Below are positions 33,934 through 45,537 of a stretch of DNA of 64,000 nucleotides, in pieces. Source of the stretch: Malachius bipustulatus (Eukaryota; Arthropoda; Insecta; Coleoptera; Melyridae); contig OU342636.1 of the NCBI GenBank assembly GCA_910589415.1, forward strand, positions 42,361,735 through 42,425,734. The letters run 5' to 3'. The notes under the pieces were generated by a model, which searched no databases, had not been told where the DNA came from, and saw nothing but the letters and a program-made list of their open reading frames with translations. Both the position numbers and the translations under genes were made by a program. Within the stretch, counting starts at the first letter, position 1, and the number at the start of each line of letters is the position of its first letter.

Positions 33934-34920
33934 ATGAATTTCGAAAAAAACGAGCTAGTAGATATGGTTTCTGTATTAAGCGATGCTGATCAAAATTGTT
34001 TATTGGCGGAAAGGATTTACGCGACACGTTATCCAGAAAGAGGATACCCGAGTAAAAAAAGTTTCAGGAAGCTATTCGATAGAAAAAAACCTATCACCAA
34101 CGAGGAAAACGAATTGTCAGTGTTGTTAACAGCAACTGAGCATCCCAACATGAGCCAAAAAGACATTGGTGAAGCAACCGGCATAACTGAGAGATCGGTA
34201 CAACGCATTTTGAAGAAAAATCGATATCATGCGTACCATATTCAGTTGCATCAACAACTTACCAATGCTGATTTTCAATTTCGTTCCGGATTTTCCTGGG
34301 CAAGATTGAAAATACACCAAGATCCCGCATTTTTCAATTACGTTTTATTTGCAGATGAGGCGACATTTAAAAACAGCGGATCAGTAAACAGGCACAATTT
34401 TCATGTCAATTCAACTGAAAATCCTCATGTTATGAGACAAATTGACAATCAGCATAGATAGTCTTTGAATGTCTGGGGTGGAATTGTTGGAGGGTATGCG
34501 TTAGGTCCACATTTCTTCGATGGTCCTCTCAATGGGGCTATGTACTTGAACTTTTTGCAAAATGTTTTACCCGGACTATTAGTTGACGTGCCTCAACATA
34601 TAAGAAACAGAATGTGGTATCAACAAGACGAAGCACCTGCGTATTTTTCGCGAAACGTCAGGGTATATCTTGATGGTATTTTCCCCAACCAGTGGATTGG
34701 TAGGAAAGGACCCATCAGATGGCCTGCTAGATCTCCGGATCTGACAAAAATGGATTTTTTCTTGTGGGGATACGTGAAGAGAGTTGTTTTTAACGAACCG
34801 CCGACGACACTAATCAATATGCAACAAAGAATTGTGGAAGCTTTTGCAAGCATTTCACCTGAAATGCTAGGAAGAGTGCAAAGGTCTTTTCAGCAGAGAA
34901 TTGATTTGTGCCTGAATTAA
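33934..34920 (+). pseudogene. DD41D mariner-like transposase, one stop
   Basis: Transposase of the IS630-Tc1-mariner superfamily, which would cut and paste the element at TA. From the ATG at 33934: N-terminal region with a helix-turn-helix (SQKDIGEATGITERSVQRIL, residues ~73-92), then FADEATF with the first catalytic D, NVWGGI, WYQQDEAPAYF with the second D, and WPARSPDLTKMDFFLWGYVK with the third D. I count 41 residues between the second and third D, i.e. DD41D. The full frame is 328 codons with a single in-frame TAG at 34459-34461 between HR and SLNVWGG; otherwise uninterrupted. Length is usual for the family. The DEAPAYF box differs from the common DGAPAH. The stop makes it a recent pseudogene unless read through. 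Confidence 0.93.
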
Positions 34921-35063
34921 AATGGGAGACATTTTGAACATTTATTATAATAGTTTTTCATTTGTATGTTCAATTTTGTTACATTTGCATGTTTTTGAAT
35001 GAAATAATTAATCTTTTTTACATAATATGTATTATCGGTTTTTATTCTTAACTTCATTAGATG

Positions 35064-35761
35064 TCACATTGACACTTGGATACTTACATTTTGACAGTTG
35101 TTTTGCTTCATTGCGGCCTACTTCGGTGCTAGAAATGTATTTAAATGTTAACTTTTGTGGAAAATATTGATCATGTCAATAACTATGGGGTTTAGACATA
35201 CGACATGCACCATAAAATTAAAGAGAAGAAAAAGGCCTATCGAATGGTGATATAAAAATAGGGGCATTCCATTTGAAAAACAATAGTTAAACTACTTTGA
35301 AGTTTGCAAAGTTTGGCATTTTTTTCTGACCACCCTATTTTACTAAGTTCATATTTCTCATTATCACAATGTTGCTTAGTAACCGCTCTGAAGTTATTGC
35401 TAAGAATAATTTTTACCTTCTGAAAAACGGGCTCACTACCATTTTTTAAACTTCAGCTTGTTTTATACAAGAATTTTGGGAAAAAATTTGTAAGTCGGCA
35501 ACACTGTAATATAATCAAATAGTAAATAGACAACAATGTAGATGGTAAAAAATGACATCGAAAAAATAGAATAAATACAGGGCTTTCCATTTAAAAAAAT
35601 GTTTGTTGTTGGAATATCTCAAAATTGGGACACCCTGTATAGTGTAAAACAATTTTATGGCATGAAGATTTCCAAACCAATAATTTTTTGTAGGAAACAT
35701 TTTTTTTTATCCACCACGGGAAAGGCGCTAGGAAAGACGGACGCACTGTTGCAGGACCCTG
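35064..35761 (-). repeat. Right ~698-bp terminal inverted repeat
   Basis: Reverse complement of 33025-33723; inner end CACCCTG at 35631-35637 and outer end GACCCTG at 35755-35761. Confidence 0.93.
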
Positions 35762-35763
35762 TA

Positions 35764-36679
35764 TAATTAAGGAAATGAACTAAAATGAATCGTAATTTAA
35801 CTGAGGAAATATAAACCTTATTAATATTAGTTGATACCAAATATAGAGTGTGCAATTAGCAGGCAAAAAAAGAGCAAAGATTTTAATATTATATGGAATA
35901 TATTTTCCTAAACTGTTTGTTGAAAATTCTGTTGATAGAAGAGAGCAACACAAAGTAAACGCCTACAAGCCTGAACAGGATTCCCTAACAACCCTCGGTT
36001 CGATAATTAGAATTTATAATTTAATATCTCTAATTAAATGCATATTTGCATTTCTTTAAATTCTGCCCTCATCTCGGCTAAACCAACAGTGCTCACTTAT
36101 ATCCGTCTCTCTTCTTCTAAAGTCTCCACACAATCACTGGATGTTTTGCTAGAACAACTAACAGTACTCTTATAAAGAAGTCCATCGACGTCCTCTTATA
36201 AATATGAAGAGATTGTATATCTGAACTGAAAATCATGCGTTATTTTGAAATTACAACTATAATTATGTCAGTTCAGTACTTATGTTCATTTACAGGAGCT
36301 ATGATACCTTTTGTAATCTGTTTTGCAAAGAGAACTACATTCGAGAACCTGCTATTACAAATCCCATGCTAATTATAGGAAACATTCAAAGCACTGACTG
36401 CTCTAATTACTTTAACCACAATTCCAGTTAGTTTTTTAGGAGCTAAAATTTAACAAAATGATTTATTTGAGCGTGGTACTTTTGATATTTACGTTCAAAA
36501 ACTTATATTGTAATTATTATATTATCCCAAGGTACCCCGCATAAAACGAAAGAAAAACCACTTGCGTCTAATAGTGACCGTCATTATATACCACATTTGT
36601 CTGTATTTATAAGTAAGCAACACTATTTTTAAAAGTAAGCACCAAGGGCTAACAGAATCAATATCCCATTGCAACAGCT
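35764..36679. other. Intergenic, nothing recognised
   Basis: A 69-codon frame at 35850-36059 has no motif. Confidence 0.35.
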
Positions 36680-37330
36680 CACAGTGAGCGTCATCAACAA
36701 ACTATCCTTCTAAAAAGTTTGAAATCATCAGCGAGGAGCAATCTACACGACATCATTATATCAGGCAGATCTTCGATAAATAACAAAAACAACAATGGAC
36801 CCAAATTAGATCCCTGAGGCACACCACTCATGGGTTCATAATGTGTTGCGCTGAACCCATTGTACGTTACAAACTGCTGACGTCCAGATATATATGATTC
36901 CAGGAATCACCAACAGATCATTCTGGTTTTATCAAAGGCCTCGGAAAAGTCTTTAAAAATAATGTCAACCTGACCAACCTCATCCAAGACTTCTGCGCAA
37001 TACTGGGAAAGATAACACAGATTCGTGAAAGTAGACCTTTTGAGGCATGTTGAAGCTATGACATCAGTGCTTAACTTGGGAATATAATTTACTATAAATT
37101 ACAGTTTCAAAAAGCTTTGGAAAATTTGACAGAACAGTTATTGGCCAATAAATCTCGATCATTCCAAGATCCCCAAGACTTCAAGATTGGACAAACCTGA
37201 CCCTGTTTCCAGACTGTTTCCAGAAGATATAGGTGAATGGAAAAGAACATGAAGCCATGAAATCAAGGACTGTAAATCTAGAGATCAGGTCAGGACCCCG
37301 GATATTCTTATGTCTCAACTTTCGGGAAGC
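36680..37330 (-). pseudogene. Jockey-type LINE RT relic
   Basis: Minus strand from 37330 down: NIRGPDLISRF (GPDGI block), FSKAFETVIYSKLYSQV, CLKRSTFTNLCYL (RST-TNL), EVGQVDIIFKDFSEAFDKT (motif A with D), YISGRQQFVTYNGF, SGVPQGSNLGPLLF (motif B, intact) and LLLADDFKLF (motif C, YADD changed to LADD; both aspartates kept). A few frameshifts. Good match to the RT palm of jockey-superfamily LINEs. Ends soon after motif C. Confidence 0.88.
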
Positions 37331-37414
37331 CAAGTGTGTTGAAGTGATTGAATTGTGACGATTTGTGACGTAGACAAGCAATACGGAAAGCTTTTTCATA
37401 CTATTTTGTTCACA

Positions 37415-37760
37415 TTGGTTTTAGATTTTGTAACCAATCTATTGCATCAGGTCAGGTTTAATGGAGAAGGCAGTGTGTGTCGTGTAAACCATTAAAAAAT
37501 TTAGTGCCCAGACACTCTTCTACTCTATGACTAATAATTGTTTCGTCAATTTCGCTACAAATAAGACAATCTAGACTTGGAACTTGCCATTCATTTGAAT
37601 AAGATTGACTTACAGCGTCCATAGCCAGTTCGTAAACGGTATAGTTCATTCCAAAGCTTTCTTGGTAGGTAGAATCCGGGAATTTCCTTTGTTGGTTCTT
37701 GGATAAGATGCATGATTGAAAATATTCTCCACTAAGATTTCCAAGAAAGTTCTCAAGATT
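37415..37760 (-). pseudogene. C-terminal tail of the 41-kb LINE family
   Basis: Minus strand: LIQEPTKEIPGFYLPRKLWN, ELYRLRTGYGRCKSILFKW, CLICSEIDETIISHRVEEC, TKFFNGLHD and IDWLQNLKPM then stop. The same blocks close the open reading frame at 41018-43486 (RLRTGHGRCNSMLHKW, CICGHPEESINHIVNEC, IDWLQNLKLL), so this is a second, 5'-truncated, slightly frameshifted copy of that LINE family. Confidence 0.85.
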
Positions 37761-37860
37761 TTGTTGCCAAAATAAATTTAGAGATTTCCGTCTTGTCGTT
37801 GATGACTGAAACTCAGTTGACTAAATTGGAAATTCGGGCGTGTGTTTCTCGGATTCTCGT

Positions 37861-38665
37861 TTAGCCGCTGTTTGTATTCTGATTCTTGGTATAATGTTTG
37901 AAATTACCGGCAACCAAGGTGTTGTTTTTGACTTTCTTAATGATTCCGAAATCTTTTAGTTCAAGTAGAGGAGGATTGTAGATTGTAATGGGAGGCCTTC
38001 TGTAGGTGTGCACTGCGACGTGTTGAGATCTATTGTGCCCTTCCTCTTCCAGCTCTAGTTGTTTTACCAACTTCCAGAGTCTGTTGGGAGCCCTAATGTA
38101 AGTCTCTGGCGTAGGTCTTTCAGCGCCCATGTACAGGAACCGGGACCTAGCTAGTCCTTCACAATAGCGGAGAACGTGTTCCCCCGTTTCTTCGTCTTCG
38201 AGGCAGAAGTGGCATTCGCCGTCTGCCCCTCCGACCCTGGTTAAGTGTTTGCGGAGTCGACCAGTATCCTGTGAGCAGGCCTACCATTATCCTCAGTCTG
38301 GTACGACTGATGACTAGTAGGTTTGTCGTAACCGAGTGCGATTGTTCTTTGATGAACTTCTGCGCCTACCTCAGTCCTGTGGATCTGTTCCATCTGGCAA
38401 GAGCTTCTGAGACCATCCATTCTTTTATGGTGCTTCTCTTGAGGCTTTTTTTTTACCCCGCAGTAGGGTTCGGGTCCGATAGGGGCAGTCTCTCCTGAGT
38501 GCCCTGGTATCCATACCAGAGTGACGTTGCTGGTGTCAGATATATCCTGCAGGGCATTCCTGCAGTCCATCACGATCCTGATGTGTTTACTGGCGAGGCC
38601 AGTGTCTTTAAGGCAGCTTGGCTCTCAGTACAGATCGCTATTCTTGTATGAATAGCGTAGTAAGA
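37861..38665 (-). pseudogene. RNase H-type LINE relic, 3' part
   Basis: Minus strand: IAICTESQAALKTLASPVNT and, after a one-base shift, VMDCRNALQDISDTSNVTLV, WIPGHSG (RNase H core), GPEPYCGV, then in another frame ECHFCLEDEETGEHVLRYC (C-x2-C-x7-H-x4-C zinc motif) and SRFLYMGAERPTPETYIRAP. This is the RNase H domain and C-terminal zinc motif of an I/Loa/Outcast-like LINE, related to the copies at 19640 and 22661. At least three frameshifts. No poly(A) or duplication seen. Confidence 0.85.
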
Positions 38666-38855
38666 ATAAAATAAAAGGGGGGGAGGTGAAAAAATTATTG
38701 AAAATTTCTATGGGACACAGTACTGGAGGAGGGAAGAGGGTTGAAAACTATAGGCTCTGTTATTGTAAAAGCGAATTAATGAGGAGAAAGGGAGATGGGG
38801 GTTGAGATCTTTGACTTTCTTTGAGATGGGAATTAAAAATTCTTGGTCTCGAGAT

Positions 38856-39440
38856 TCATTGGTTTCCTGTGTTGGATTGGTGTATGAGCATGGCTGTCCG
38901 GTTCAAAGTGATGTTGGCTTTGTTGGATTTTTCCAAACTGGATCGCTTCCTCTTGGGCAGTTTCTCAGGTTGAGTTGGTTCACCAGTGCTGATCGGTTGG
39001 ATCTTGTGATTGATATCGATGTAGCGTTGGGGTCGGACTTTTTCTCCGTGGTTCTCCTTGGGACGGTTTCCCTGATTGAATCCACTAGGCCGCGTCAGGT
39101 CTCCTCCCTGATGTCGACTCAAGCTCTTGTGGGATCGGTTATCCCGTTTGCCCATCTTCGAATCACGTCGCCTTGGCCGGATCGATTTGTCGCCATTAGG
39201 TCGAGTTGTCCGGGAGCGGTTCTCCGATTTGGACAGTCTTCCCTCTGACGAGTCGTCTCACCGGCGTCGGTTCGGTTCTCCGTCGCTGGACTTGTTGCAG
39301 AAGTCCAGCCCGTGCCGTGGTGATCCGTTGCTGAAGCTGCGAAGTTGACCGAAGCCACCCGTCGTCCGTCGCTCTCCGCTGCTCAGCCTCGAATGAGATG
39401 GGGGTTGAAGAGGTAATGAGAGAAGAAGACTTACGGTCAA
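38856..39440 (-). other. Basic, low-complexity open stretch, possible TE ORF1
   Basis: GC-rich block. On the minus strand a frame open from 39264 to 38856 is rich in R, K, S, N and Q (RPRRRDSKMGKRDNRSHKSL). It lies upstream, on the same strand, of the RNase H LINE relic and could be its ORF1 remnant, but no zinc knuckle or other signature is visible. Overlapping frames on both strands show that GC content alone may explain the openness. Confidence 0.25.
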
Positions 39441-41017
39441 GCGATCTAAATAATCCAGAGGGGTTCTAGATTGATCAAACTCATATTAATCCACTCAAAG
39501 TAGGTTTGTTCTCATAAGTGTAAAAGACAAAGGATACATTTCAGAATATTAGAGGCGACGGGGGTAACAAAACAATCCTGATGCGACAAGATGAACAGAA
39601 AACAGTTCTATGGACATAAGTACAGCATATCCAGATTGAGTAAAAATATTTAACTCTTAAATATCAATCAGCAAATTTTTTGTTTTGCACTGAATTAGCC
39701 CATGGCCAAACTTCACAGTGACGAGCCTGTTACAAATTATTACACTGTACAAAATTTATTATTTTCTGTAAACAAGTCCTTACGTGTATGGCGTGTTTAC
39801 TGAGACATGGGAAAAAGACGGAGCTATAAATCGTGCCGCAATTAGAGCAGGGTGGAACGCGAGGAATTCTTAACGTTCTCATTGTGTCGCCTTAATTAAA
39901 AACTACCCCATGTTTCGCGCTGCGGCTCTGCGGAGTCATGTTGAGGGCAGTGCGGAGTCGGGGCTGTGTTTCTGGGTAGGTTTGAGTGACCGACTAGTCG
40001 TTCCGGCGGACGGCGGTTAAACGCTGCGGCGACTGGGCTCTGGCATATGCAAACTAACACTCACGTAGTCTTGCATCTTTGCTAACATCTTGCGAGATGC
40101 TATTTATGAAGATGCTTGGGAGTGTAGCTAAAATATTCCTAATGCTTATTGCAGACAGTAATATTATGAAACCCCAGGCCCAAAATGAATGTATAAAAAA
40201 TGGTGATAATGTAAAACTGTGGTCAAACTTTTTCTCAAAAACTATAGGTTCGCTTTTATCAAATATTAATCCAAGATTTTCAAGCTGCTACTTTCAGGCC
40301 GGACCTTTGGGTGTTGATAGTATCTCCTGTCCCTCCTTCCTATCAGGCGAGCTGAACCAATAGGAAAAGTTCTTGACGGATGTTTTTAATCCCTATAATT
40401 AGGTACAAATCGCTTTCCTAGTAACACGAAATTCAATCTAATGAAGATATGATTAGTATAGGGGTTGTATCATTATGAATGTTGATTTATAGACTTTTTC
40501 ACGATAAACTTTCTCGATTTTAACGAGTGTAATCTTATTAGAGTTATGTAGGTATCTGAGAGATGATGCGGTAGTCATCGAAGCGTAACAATAGTGAACT
40601 TAGTGAAAAAAATCGAAAAAGAATCGGCAGAAGCTTAAGCTTACCAAATAACTTTATAAGCTTTTTTTGAATATTCAGGAGATTTATGCCTACTGAAACC
40701 ATCTCTTAATGGTCTAACAATTCATTCAAGATTAGGTATATATATATTCGTTTGAAATTACAAATTGCAGTCTTACGATACATGTTGTTTAGTTTATTAA
40801 ATTACATATGATTGGTTTCGTCGATCATGGGGAAAAGAACGATCTGTAGGATATTCTGATGCGATGTTGACATCATGGTGAAGCATTTGCTTTGAGAGAT
40901 ATAGTCTAGGGAAAACCCCATTAGAAAACCTAGACACACCATCCTGTTGAGATTGGTTTGAAGTATTCCAATCATTTTGCCCTTCTGAGGTTATCTGGCT
41001 GTTAATGTAGATTTTGT
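39441..41017. other. Intergenic, GC-rich patch near 39.9-40.0 kb
   Basis: 39905-40045 is GC-rich (GCGGACGGCGG and similar) within AT-rich sequence; a 94-codon frame at 40079-40363 has no domain. 40730-40750 has a short TA run. The 3' UTR of the LINE to the right lies in 40750-41017. Confidence 0.3.
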
Positions 41018-43486
41018 TTACAAGAGCTTCAAATTCTGTAACCAGTCTATTGTTTCGGTGGAAATTTTATGAATTGCTTGAAAACCTCCAGAAAATTTGG
41101 TTAAAGGACATTCATTGACAATGTGATTGATGGATTCTTCAGGATGTCCGCAAATACAGGAAGCGCTTGGTATTAAATTCCATTTATGTAACATTGAATT
41201 ACATCTACCGTGTCCTGTTCTTAAGCGATTTACTTGTACCCAGACTTTCCTTCTGATTTCAAAACCGTTGACTAATGATGAAGGATCTTCGATTAAAGTA
41301 TTGTTGAATAAAGAAACACTTTTATTTCGCCAATCATTTCTCCATTCATCTTCAATTTTAAATGGTCGATCCAGGTATGTTTCTAGCCACACAGGTCTTC
41401 TTGATTTTAATCTCGTTGTTGGAAGATTATTCAGGTCCGATGTTATTGAAAAATCATCTGGAAATGTTCGGTATTTATTCATGATTTTATGTGTTGCTTG
41501 TTGTCTTCGGAGATTAGATGGAGCAATATTTGACAAAACAGGTAACCAAGGGATCGGAGTTGAGGAAATTGTTCCAGTAATAATTCGTAATGTTTGGTTC
41601 AGTTGAATATCCACTTTTGATTGATGTACACTGTTGAGCCATACGGGTGCACAATATTCCGCTGTTGAATAAACAAGTGCAAGAGCTGATGTGCGAATTG
41701 TTTTTGCATTGGCTCCCCAAGTTGTTCCAGCAAGTTTGTATAGAATATTATTCCTTGTTTTTAATTTTTGTTTCACTTTTTCTAAGTGTTGATTATAGGT
41801 TAAAGATATATCCAAAGTCACACCAAGATATTTTGGATTGAAATTATGATTCAGTGACGATCCGTTGAAAGTTATATTTAGCTTTTTAGATTTTTGGTGG
41901 TTATTGAGATGGAAACATGTAACTTCTGTTTTTGAAGAGTTTAAGCAAAGACGCCATTTCTTAAAGTAATCATTCATGATTTTCAAATCAGAGCACAGCG
42001 TTTCTTCTAATAAATTAAATTCGCTGTTTTGGTAAGTTAAAATAATGTCATCGGCATATATGAATTTTCTAGATTTGGTTGCAGGCAAATCACTAATGTA
42101 AATATTGAATAGCAGTGGAGATAAAACAGAACCTTGTGGGAGACCATTATTTAAGATTCTGTATTTACTGCTCTTTTCGTTTACGAAAACTTTTATTTTT
42201 CGGTCTGATAGCATATTTTCCAATAGATTCATAATCGTCTTACAACCAATGGTTTTATATAATTTATGTAAGAGACCTTCTTTCCACACAGTGTCGTATG
42301 CTGCAGATAGATCTAGGAAGACTGCTCCTGTTTTTAATTTTCTTTGAAAGCCACATTCAATGTGGGTTGTCAACGCCAAAACTTGGTCACATGTATTTCT
42401 GTTTGGCCGAAATCCACCTTGTTCAATAAGTAATTTTTCATCAACAATTGGTAATAGACGATTGTATAAAAGTTTTTCCAGTACTTTATAAGTGATACTA
42501 AGCAAAGCAATAGGTCTGTAGCTTGAAGAGTCATCATTTGGTTTCCCAGGCTTTAGAATTGCGCTAATTTTTGCTTTTTTGAAATCTTCAGGTAGTCGAC
42601 CTGAAACCAGAATGTTATTAAAAAAAGAAAGTAGCCATTTTAATGAAAAACTCCCCAGATTTTTTAAGAATTCAGTTAAAATACCATCGAAACCAGGTGA
42701 TTTTCGATTTTTCATGGAATTTATTGCTGCTTTAAGTTCTTTTAATTCAAATGGTTTAGACAATGTGTCAGAATTAATGGCATTTTTTCTTTGTTTTCTT
42801 AATTTATTTTTAATGTTTTTCTGTTCTTCTTTGGATACTAAAACAGAATTAGAAACTTTCACTATTCTAGAAGAAATAGAATTAGGTGAAATATTATATT
42901 TTTGCTGTTTTATTTGATTAGTAGTTCCTAATTTGCTAAGTAGGTTCCAACTGCTTCTACTAGAATGAGTGAAATTCATGTTTTCCATTAAAGTATTCCA
43001 TTTTTCTTTCCGTGAATTGTTCAGACAATTCAAAATTGTATTTGCTGCTTCTGTAGTGGGAGCTTTTTTATATGATTCATAGATTTCTTGAGTTTCTTTG
43101 GTCCAACAAGGAATATATTGTTGTCGAAATCCTCTAGGTATTGTTCTTTTAGCTGTTGCTTTGATAATACCTACAAATCTAGAATAGTTATTATAAGTGG
43201 GCTTAATCCATCTTATGTTATTGTCTATTTGAGTTCTAAATTCTTTCCAGTTTGCTTTGCCAAAATTCCATCTTGGTTTTTGTAATGAATTAATATATTC
43301 AATACGAATTCCTGTTCTAATTAATGTCGGCTTGTGCTGGCTATGTGGAAAGTGTTGTAATACTTCCTTGATAATAGGTAATGGTATATCATCATTGTCT
43401 TTAGATATTATGCATAAATCTGGGTTATAATTTTTACGCCATCTAGAAGAATAAAAACTTTTTTTATCTTTATCAGGTCGTAACAT
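41018..43486 (-). CDS. LINE reverse transcriptase, open 822-codon frame
   Basis: ORF2-like polyprotein of a non-LTR retrotransposon, open for 822 codons with no stop or frameshift. Residues ~1-110 are the tail of the endonuclease and linker (RKNYNPDLCIIS). RT spans about 255-500: FKKAKISAILKPGK, YRPIALLSITYKVLEKLLY, EQGGFRPNRNT, AVFLDLSAAYDTVW (motif A), GLPQGSVLSPLLFNIYISD (motif B), FIYADDIIL (motif C, complete catalytic pair) and YLGVTL. The C terminus has RLRTGHGRCNSMLHKW and a cysteine/histidine cluster CICGHPEESINHIVNEC. An in-frame TAA lies just upstream of the ATG, and most of the endonuclease is missing, so the copy is 5'-truncated and could not copy itself alone. Clade not certain; jockey superfamily is likeliest. 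Confidence 0.95.
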   Translation of the reverse strand: MLRPDKDKKSFYSSRWRKNYNPDLCIISKDNDDIPLPIIKEVLQHFPHSQHKPTLIRTGIRIEYINSLQKPRWNFGKANWKEFRTQIDNNIRWIKPTYNNYSRFVGIIKATAKRTIPRGFRQQYIPCWTKETQEIYESYKKAPTTEAANTILNCLNNSRKEKWNTLMENMNFTHSSRSSWNLLSKLGTTNQIKQQKYNISPNSISSRIVKVSNSVLVSKEEQKNIKNKLRKQRKNAINSDTLSKPFELKELKAAINSMKNRKSPGFDGILTEFLKNLGSFSLKWLLSFFNNILVSGRLPEDFKKAKISAILKPGKPNDDSSSYRPIALLSITYKVLEKLLYNRLLPIVDEKLLIEQGGFRPNRNTCDQVLALTTHIECGFQRKLKTGAVFLDLSAAYDTVWKEGLLHKLYKTIGCKTIMNLLENMLSDRKIKVFVNEKSSKYRILNNGLPQGSVLSPLLFNIYISDLPATKSRKFIYADDIILTYQNSEFNLLEETLCSDLKIMNDYFKKWRLCLNSSKTEVTCFHLNNHQKSKKLNITFNGSSLNHNFNPKYLGVTLDISLTYNQHLEKVKQKLKTRNNILYKLAGTTWGANAKTIRTSALALVYSTAEYCAPVWLNSVHQSKVDIQLNQTLRIITGTISSTPIPWLPVLSNIAPSNLRRQQATHKIMNKYRTFPDDFSITSDLNNLPTTRLKSRRPVWLETYLDRPFKIEDEWRNDWRNKSVSLFNNTLIEDPSSLVNGFEIRRKVWVQVNRLRTGHGRCNSMLHKWNLIPSASCICGHPEESINHIVNECPLTKFSGGFQAIHKISTETIDWLQNLKLL

Positions 43487-45325
43487 GTGCTGCAGCGGGG
43501 TTATTATTTATTTCAAACGGGAAATTTGCAAATATAAATATGAAAACAAAGGGGAAAAATACTGACAATGGCTGGATTATTCGCGTTTCCTTATCAGAAG
43601 GACCATGTTTCTTGTATTGGGTCGCGCTGCTTTGGAGAGAGTGGAATGCAAAATGATGATACATGAATTATAGAGGAGGGCGAAGAGGGTTGAAAAAGGG
43701 ATGAAACAGAGACGATTCTTTCTAGAAATCGTCCCTTTGCAGACGGTTTCGCAATTTCCGCTCACAAATGCTGCTTTATTTTTATGTGATTTGAGCTCGG
43801 TGACATAAATTTCAGCAGTATAATATTATGAATAATTTTCTTCTATGTAGTCGGTCGCCGCGAAGCTGCGTATTTTAAAGATTCTGGAATATGCGCTATA
43901 TATAGGTATCTTTTTACTTTAAGAGGTATAATAGGCACTCCTTAAAATATTAGTGCGGACAAATTTTGTCAACTCAAAGCGATCTATAATGATAATTATA
44001 TCCGAACACTTACTTGAGTACCTACTTATACCTACTAGTCATACAAGGCATTTTCCACTTTCAGCAGCATTAAGGTAATAATACATTGACCTAAAAGATA
44101 ATAAATACATCTATAACATTATATTGATATTAATTACTTTTATAAGGCCTAGAAATACTTATAAAATAGAAAAAAAAAACAACATAAAATAATAATTATA
44201 CGCTAATGTAATATCTGTGTACTAAAATTTATTCATAATCAATGAGAATGACATAAAAATGTTGTATTTTATTCCCCTTTTAAAACAATTTGATTTGTCT
44301 CAAAAGGTTGTTCGGTTTTCGAGTAATTTAATTTTTTCTAGAGGTTACACGTCAACAATTTTAAATAAACGAACATTCATGCGCACAATTCGAAAATTAA
44401 ATTAAAAAATTTAAAAAAAATTTTTAACCAAGGGGTGGTTATTTTTTTTGGGGGGGGGGGGGAGGGACGCGCTGCACCCGCAGAACTGATTTTTGTGGGT
44501 TTATGATCGATAACCTCTTCACTAACAATGTTCCTAAATACCAGGTAGGTACATACAAAAGAAGCTAATTATTTGCTTATTTGTTACCTAAAAGTTTAAA
44601 TATAGATCCGCAATGGGGGCGATGTGTTGAAATTAACAATAAATAGTTTTTCTTTTATAGCTTCCACGGTTTTTGAGATATTTAGCTCAAATTTAGAATA
44701 AAGGTTACACTGTAGGGCTTGTATCATATTGGACGTGACAAATGGTAGTTAGAATCTATAGAGATTTTTTTTCCAAAATTTCTCCCATTTCACCCCCATT
44801 TCTTCCCCTGAACTTTTTTTGCGATGTGCCGCTGGTAAATTCTAAAATACAATATCAATTTTCTGTTTTATTTAGAAACTTTTTGGTTTTCTATATTTTT
44901 TTGCATGTGCAACCGTTATTATTATTAAGGAAAAAAAAAACCATTTTCTCTAATTTGTTAGACGAAGTTCAAATAATTTTAAAAATGGTAAAACAGACTT
45001 TTGACTTTTTTTGAATAATTTTTCAATTCCATTAATTTTGACCGTTTAGTCTGCACTGCCTGTTAAAAATTTAAACTGGGATGACACTGTTAATGACTAA
45101 CTTCTGTCTGACTAAAGTTTGACTAACCTCAAAAGCTATAAAAAAGAAAAAATCTTCAAATTTCAACACACCCTGTAGATCGGTAATGAAGCGGTGGCGG
45201 ATCTTAGTTTATATGAACTTTTAGATTTTTAGGCATAAAATAAGCCAAACCTGTCTTATGTGTAGGTATACCTGGAGAAACAAAAAAATGTTTCCACTAC
45301 TCACAAATAGTTGTATTGCCTCTTA
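43487..45325. other. Intergenic with homopolymer runs
   Basis: No recognisable gene. A run of about 12 G sits at 44450-44462. Confidence 0.4.
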
Positions 45326-45328
45326 TAA

Positions 45329-45534
45329 GGGCCGGTTGCACAAACGTAAATTAAAAATTTTCAGACAATTACTCTGAGTTTCAATTGCAAATTTTGAAAA
45401 TATAGCGAATATATTTAACGATCGTTCATTTTTTATATTTCAGCAATATCAAACCAATATTTTTATAATGCAGGTCATTTTAAAATCAGAAATTATCTAA
45501 AAATTTTTAATTTATAGGTTTTTGAAACCGGCCC
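45329..45534. mobile_element. 206-bp PIF/Harbinger-type MITE, copy 2
   Basis: Ends GGGCCGGTTGCACAAACG (left) and GGGCCGGTTTC (from right), flanked by TAA (45326-45328, 45535-45537). Interior matches 17064-17302 (CAATTACT..., TTTTAAAATCAG). Confidence 0.78.
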
Positions 45535-45537
45535 TAA

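Larger units (their letters stand above)
33025..35761 (+). mobile_element. 2.74-kb mariner-like element with ~700-bp TIRs
   Basis: Bounded by TA (33023-33024, 35762-35763), with ends CAGGGTCCTGCAACAGTGCG and its complement. The terminal inverted repeats span 33025-33723 and 35064-35761 and are nearly identical, which argues for a recent origin. Each TIR contains a second, inner end CAGGGTGTCCCAATTTTG (33149 left, 35637 right), also next to TA, so the unit could be an element within an element. The single gene between the TIRs is a transposase with one stop. Confidence 0.93.

Noticed and set aside
38802..39248. 148-codon plus-strand frame
   Set aside because: GC-rich block open on several frames of both strands; no motif, hydrophobic filler composition.
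41127..41606. 159-codon plus-strand frame
   Set aside because: Antisense shadow of the LINE reverse transcriptase.
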